Assembly: GCA_004325065.1 (NCBI GenBank)
Contig: PITI01000566.1
Location: forward strand, 1 to 10,817
Direction: 5' to 3'
Length of the DNA: 10,817 nucleotides
Source of the DNA: Hamiltosporidium magnivora
Taxonomy: Eukaryota > Microsporidia > Dubosqiidae
The translations under genes and the position numbers were made by a program. The notes below the pieces were generated by a model. The model did no database searches and was not told where the DNA came from. It saw only the letters and a program-made list of their open reading frames with translations. Shown here piece by piece: positions 7,940 to 10,817 of the stretch (position 1 is its first letter; every line of letters starts with the position of its first letter).

Positions 7940-8165
7940 AAAAAAAATATTTTAATAATTCTAACACTCAGGTTCTTACTTTTAACAAAATTTCTATTCT
8001 TTTTAAAAAAAATATTTTATTGATTCTAAAACTTAGGTTCTTACTTTTAACAAAATTTCTATTCTTTTTAAAAAAAATATTTTATTGATTCTAAAAATTA
8101 GATTCTTACTTTTAACAAAATTTCTATTCTTTTTAAAAAAAATTCCAAATTTCTAAAACTTAAGA
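7940..8165. repeat. 65-bp tandem repeat, about 3.4 copies, at the 3' end of the small ORF
   Basis: GGTTCTTACTTTTAAC recurs at 7971 and 8036, and as GATTCTTACTTTTAAC at 8101, a period of 65 bp with few mismatches. A diverged partial unit precedes from about 7940, and the array fades into the last codons of the ORF at 8153-8293. Read on the minus strand, two of the units contain a TAG followed closely by AATAAA (8081-8086 and 8016-8021). Confidence 0.92.
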
Positions 8166-8293
8166 TTATATGTTTTTTCATAAAATTTAAGTAATTTAAT
8201 TCCAACTTCATCTGAATGCTTTTTTATTTTTGAAATTAGAATAATATTATTAAGCACCTTTTCTTCTTCATATTCATTATAACTATAAGTCAT
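8153..8293 (-). CDS. Small hypothetical protein, 46 residues
   Basis: The ORF encodes a charged, probably alpha-helical peptide that starts MTYSYNEYEEEKVLNN and ends EKTYNLKF. It has no signal peptide, membrane segment or motif that I recognise, so no function is assigned. Support for a real gene is a run of five Cs on the coding strand (8299-8303) ending 5 nt before the ATG in otherwise C-poor DNA, its resemblance to the CCC motif before HAP3, an amino-acid mix unlike random AT-rich translation (Glu, Asp, Val, Gly present, few Phe/Ile runs), and AATAAA hexamers downstream. It converges on HAP3. It could instead be a truncated gene or a chance ORF, since 46 codons is short. Confidence 0.45.
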   Translation of the reverse strand: MTYSYNEYEEEKVLNNIILISKIKKHSDEVGIKLLKFYEKTYNLKF

Positions 8294-8298
8294 TATAA

Positions 8299-8303
8299 GG
8301 GGG
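8299..8303 (-). promoter_or_regulatory. CCCCC motif upstream of the small ORF
   Basis: The coding strand reads TTCCCCCTTATA directly before ATG. A C5 run is rare in this window and matches the start-proximal C motif known from microsporidian genes. It is the main argument that the short ORF is expressed. Confidence 0.45.
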
Positions 8304-9039
8304 AAGAAGTATTATACTTATTTATAAAATGAACAGAAAAGAATTTTAGAAAAATTGGTTGAAATAATCTGAATAAATTTGTTTCAGAATTTGTACGTTG
8401 AAAACCATTTTTGATGTATTTTTATCTTTTTTTTAGCTATTTTATATTTTGAGACTCAAAAATTATTTGTTGTTTTGATAGGAAATTTTTTTTTATTTAA
8501 AAATATTATTTGATAAATAATATTAGTTTATAGTAGTATTTGAAGATTGATTGGTTGTTTTCTTGCATTATATTTGAGTAAAATAACGAAATAATTGTGT
8601 TTTTTTTGTATGAAATACACCAATACTTATAATTTGGTAATTTGGATTGAATTCAAATTCTCTCAATATATAAGTTATTTTAGAACGGTGTTCAATATAT
8701 TTAATGGTTGTATTAATTTGCGTTCTAAAATATTTGCGTGTATAATATTAATTATATATTTTGAAACAGTAAATAAAAAAAGTATTCTGCAATTTCGCAC
8801 AATAATATTTATTGATACAGGTTAATATTTTTTAAATCTATATTAGATGCTTGTTTTGAATAATTAGATTAAATCGCTTTTAGTGGCCTTACTGCATATA
8901 CATTAATCAATATCGATTCATTCCTATTTGAATAATATCAAATCAGTCTTCAGAAAAAAAAATTTGCTTCTGTTTTAATACGATTATAATGCACGTTTTA
9001 AAAAGAAATTTTTGTGAACTTTTTACAAGCAAAATTGGT
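8304..9039. other. Upstream region of the small ORF, no supported gene
   Basis: AT-rich. A plus-strand ORF with ATG at 8610 (71 codons to 8825) is open but has the Phe/Ile/Asn-heavy content of translated AT-rich spacer and no C motif before it. Several ORFs of this length are expected by chance in a window of this size and composition. Confidence 0.5.
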
Positions 9040-10330
9040 ATTTTTTAAGGAATAAATTTATACTCGATAAATATAAATATTTAATAAAATTTTAGATAAA
9101 ATCATTTTCAAATTTCTAATATTTTCCTCTCTACTTTAAAACCCTCAAAATCTTCTTCTAAATCCGACTATTCTTTTATATTTATTGTCAGTTTCTCGAG
9201 TGTGGTGGCTTCATGTAAAATAAAACAAAAAATATTTTATGTTCACAGATTTTTAACACCATATTCATCCTTAATAGCTTGTCATAAAAGATATATTGGT
9301 TCCTCGTACATTAAGCACTTTTAATAAGGCCAATCGTCACTTTTTGCTAGCTCTCTTCGGTATTTGGTTTTGACTCAAGTCTTCTCTGTCGATCAAAAGG
9401 AATCGCTTAGACTGTTAAATATGATTAAAATTTCACTGTAAATATTTTTTAAAAGATCAATATATAGTAAATAAATTCATTATTACTGAAATATGCACTG
9501 ATAAATCTTTCTGCTACAAATAAAATATAAATTTGTAATTCCTATTTTTAAATCGTGTTTTCGTGATTCAGAGCAACTCCAGAAGAGAAATATTTACTTT
9601 TTAAAGAGAATTGACTCTAAAATATGTTGTTAGAATCAAAATTAGAAATTTACTTTTTTTAAGGTAAAAGATTACTAAATACAGGCTTTAGAAATGAAGA
9701 ATAAAAAAATAACATTTCAAAAATAAATATATCTTGTTTTAAATGTGAAAAAAATAACAGCTATAAATATTTATGTATTTGTAACAGTCAATAAATCTTA
9801 TTAAAACTTCTCGTATGATATTTTTATCAGAATTAATCGAAGGTCAATTCACGTGGAAAGAGAGATAAACGCATTACAACTTTCACCGGTAAACAATTCG
9901 ATTAAATTGTTCCTAGTAATATTCTAAAACTTTTCATGAACATAGAAATATGTTTAGAGCATATATACGTAATTTCTACCAAAAGTCCTTCTAAAAGAAT
10001 TCGTAGGTTTTCTAAGGTACTAAGAATATTAAAAAAATACAATCGTATCTTTCTTTACAACAGTTGTTTACTTAATATAGTATTCCTTGTTTAAAAGTAG
10101 TCTTTTTGTTTTTATTTTAAGACTCGCTATATATTTTTTAGAGCTTTCTAAAATTTTAAAATTTTCCTGGCATTTTTTTAGTTTAATTTAGATTGGTAAG
10201 CTTAATCAGGAATTCAAGAAATATTCTTCAATAAACACACCAAATATAAAAACATATAAATTAAGATGTAATTATCTAGATCAAAGTATTTTTTTTCAGC
10301 TGCTACTATTTTCATAAAAAATATGTTTAC
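9040..10330 (-). pseudogene. Degenerate repeat-family copy C
   Basis: Collinear with copy B and, at its left end, with copy A: AAATCCGACTATTC (about 9162), GCTAGCTCTCTTCGGTATTTGG...TGACTCAAGTC (about 9348-9382), CCAGAAGAGAAATATTTAC (about 9579), AACTTCTCGTATGATATTTTTATCAGA (about 9805), CCTTCTAAAAGAATTCGTAGGTTTT (about 9986), TTGGTAAGCTTAATCAGG (about 10194). A minus-strand ATG at 10315 opens a 34-codon frame beginning MKIVAAEKKYFDLDNYI, the best candidate for the original start. A second open block starts near 10020 (LENLRILLEGLL). Stops and frameshifts are frequent. If start and end are right, the lost protein was about 400 residues. No family recognised. Confidence 0.55.
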
Positions 10331-10599
10331 AAGACAACATCAACTAAGTAAACCCATTGTATATTTCTAAAATTACTCATTACTCACTTAATCTCTACCA
10401 TAGAATTGCAATACACGAGAATTTATTTAAATGAAATAAAGAAGAAAATGTTATATTAAAAAGAGAAGTAATGAATACTTAGGAATATTAAGGACAAATA
10501 CTCGAAGAATGAAATACGATTAAGTCTTTTCCTATAACATACGTAGCTACAAGTTATGTAAAAATGGCTAAATTGGAAAAGAACCATTAAAAAAATAAT

Positions 10600-10817
10600 T
10601 TACAAGTCTTTAGAAAAAAAACTATGAAAAAACTTAAAAACAAGACTGAATCCAATAAAAAAATAGAAATGAATATAAAAATTAAACCTTCAAAGAATAT
10701 TAAAAATCCAAATCTAAAAATAAAAATAGAAATAAAAATAGAAATAAAATAAAAATAAGAATAAAAATAAAAATAGAAATAAATCCAAATCCAGATCTAA
10801 AAATAAAAATAAAAATA
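10600..10817 (+). repeat. A-rich hexanucleotide repeat running off the window end
   Basis: The plus strand is almost free of T-runs and C, and from about 10710 becomes (AAAATA)n mixed with GAAATA. An ORF beginning MKKLKNKTESNKKIEMNIKI (ATG 10624) ends at TAA 10750-10752 inside the repeat. A frame shifted by two continues open as KIKIEI then NPNPDLKIKI to the last base. Either this is plain microsatellite expansion, or a Lys/Ile repeat protein with a repeat-length change. The missing right flank prevents a decision. Confidence 0.6.

Noticed and set aside
8595..8825. Plus-strand ORF (first ATG 8610)
   Set aside because: Length is within chance expectation for this composition, and residue content is that of translated AT-rich spacer.
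1..10817. tRNA, rRNA genes or CRISPR arrays
   Set aside because: No tRNA A/B-box pair with a cloverleaf, no conserved rRNA blocks and no spaced palindromic repeats were found. All arrays seen are direct head-to-tail tandem repeats without unique spacers.

Overview
The window looks like gene-sparse, very AT-rich nuclear DNA of a small eukaryote, most likely a microsporidium with an expanded, repeat-laden genome. The reasons are uninterrupted short genes, C-runs a few bases upstream of start codons, AATAAA signals on or just after stop codons, and two conserved eukaryotic proteins in compact microsporidian-like form. The lineage is inferred from these traits; no species can be named from the sequence alone.

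Only two genes are secure. A Pus1-type tRNA pseudouridine synthase (4935-6482, minus) and an NF-YB/HAP3 CCAAT-binding histone-fold subunit (7033-7473, plus) diverge from a 550-bp intergenic region that holds a 55-bp tandem repeat. A third, tentative gene is a 46-codon ORF (8153-8293, minus) with a CCCCC run 5 nt before its ATG; it converges on HAP3. The space between the two holds a 69-bp and a 65-bp tandem repeat. The 65-bp unit resembles the 3' end of the small ORF and repeats a stop codon plus AATAAA.

The left 4.9 kb and right 1.8 kb are a graveyard of decayed sequence. Three same-orientation degenerate copies of one unrecognised element or dead gene can be followed by eye: A about 100-600, B about 1000-3345, C about 9040-10330. 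Copy B is split by a 719-bp hAT-family transposon remnant (1185-1903). That remnant has recognisable terminal inverted repeats, a 7/8 matching 8-bp target duplication, and a broken piece of the transposase C-terminal dimerisation domain. Removing it makes copy B collinear with copy A. A GC-richer island (about 3830-4280) and a C-richer stretch (about 4430-4700) lie downstream of PUS1 and hold no intact ORF. The window ends in an A-rich hexanucleotide repeat that runs off the edge.

The two secure genes share no pathway: one modifies tRNA, the other is a transcription-factor subunit. What links them is a shared divergent promoter region.
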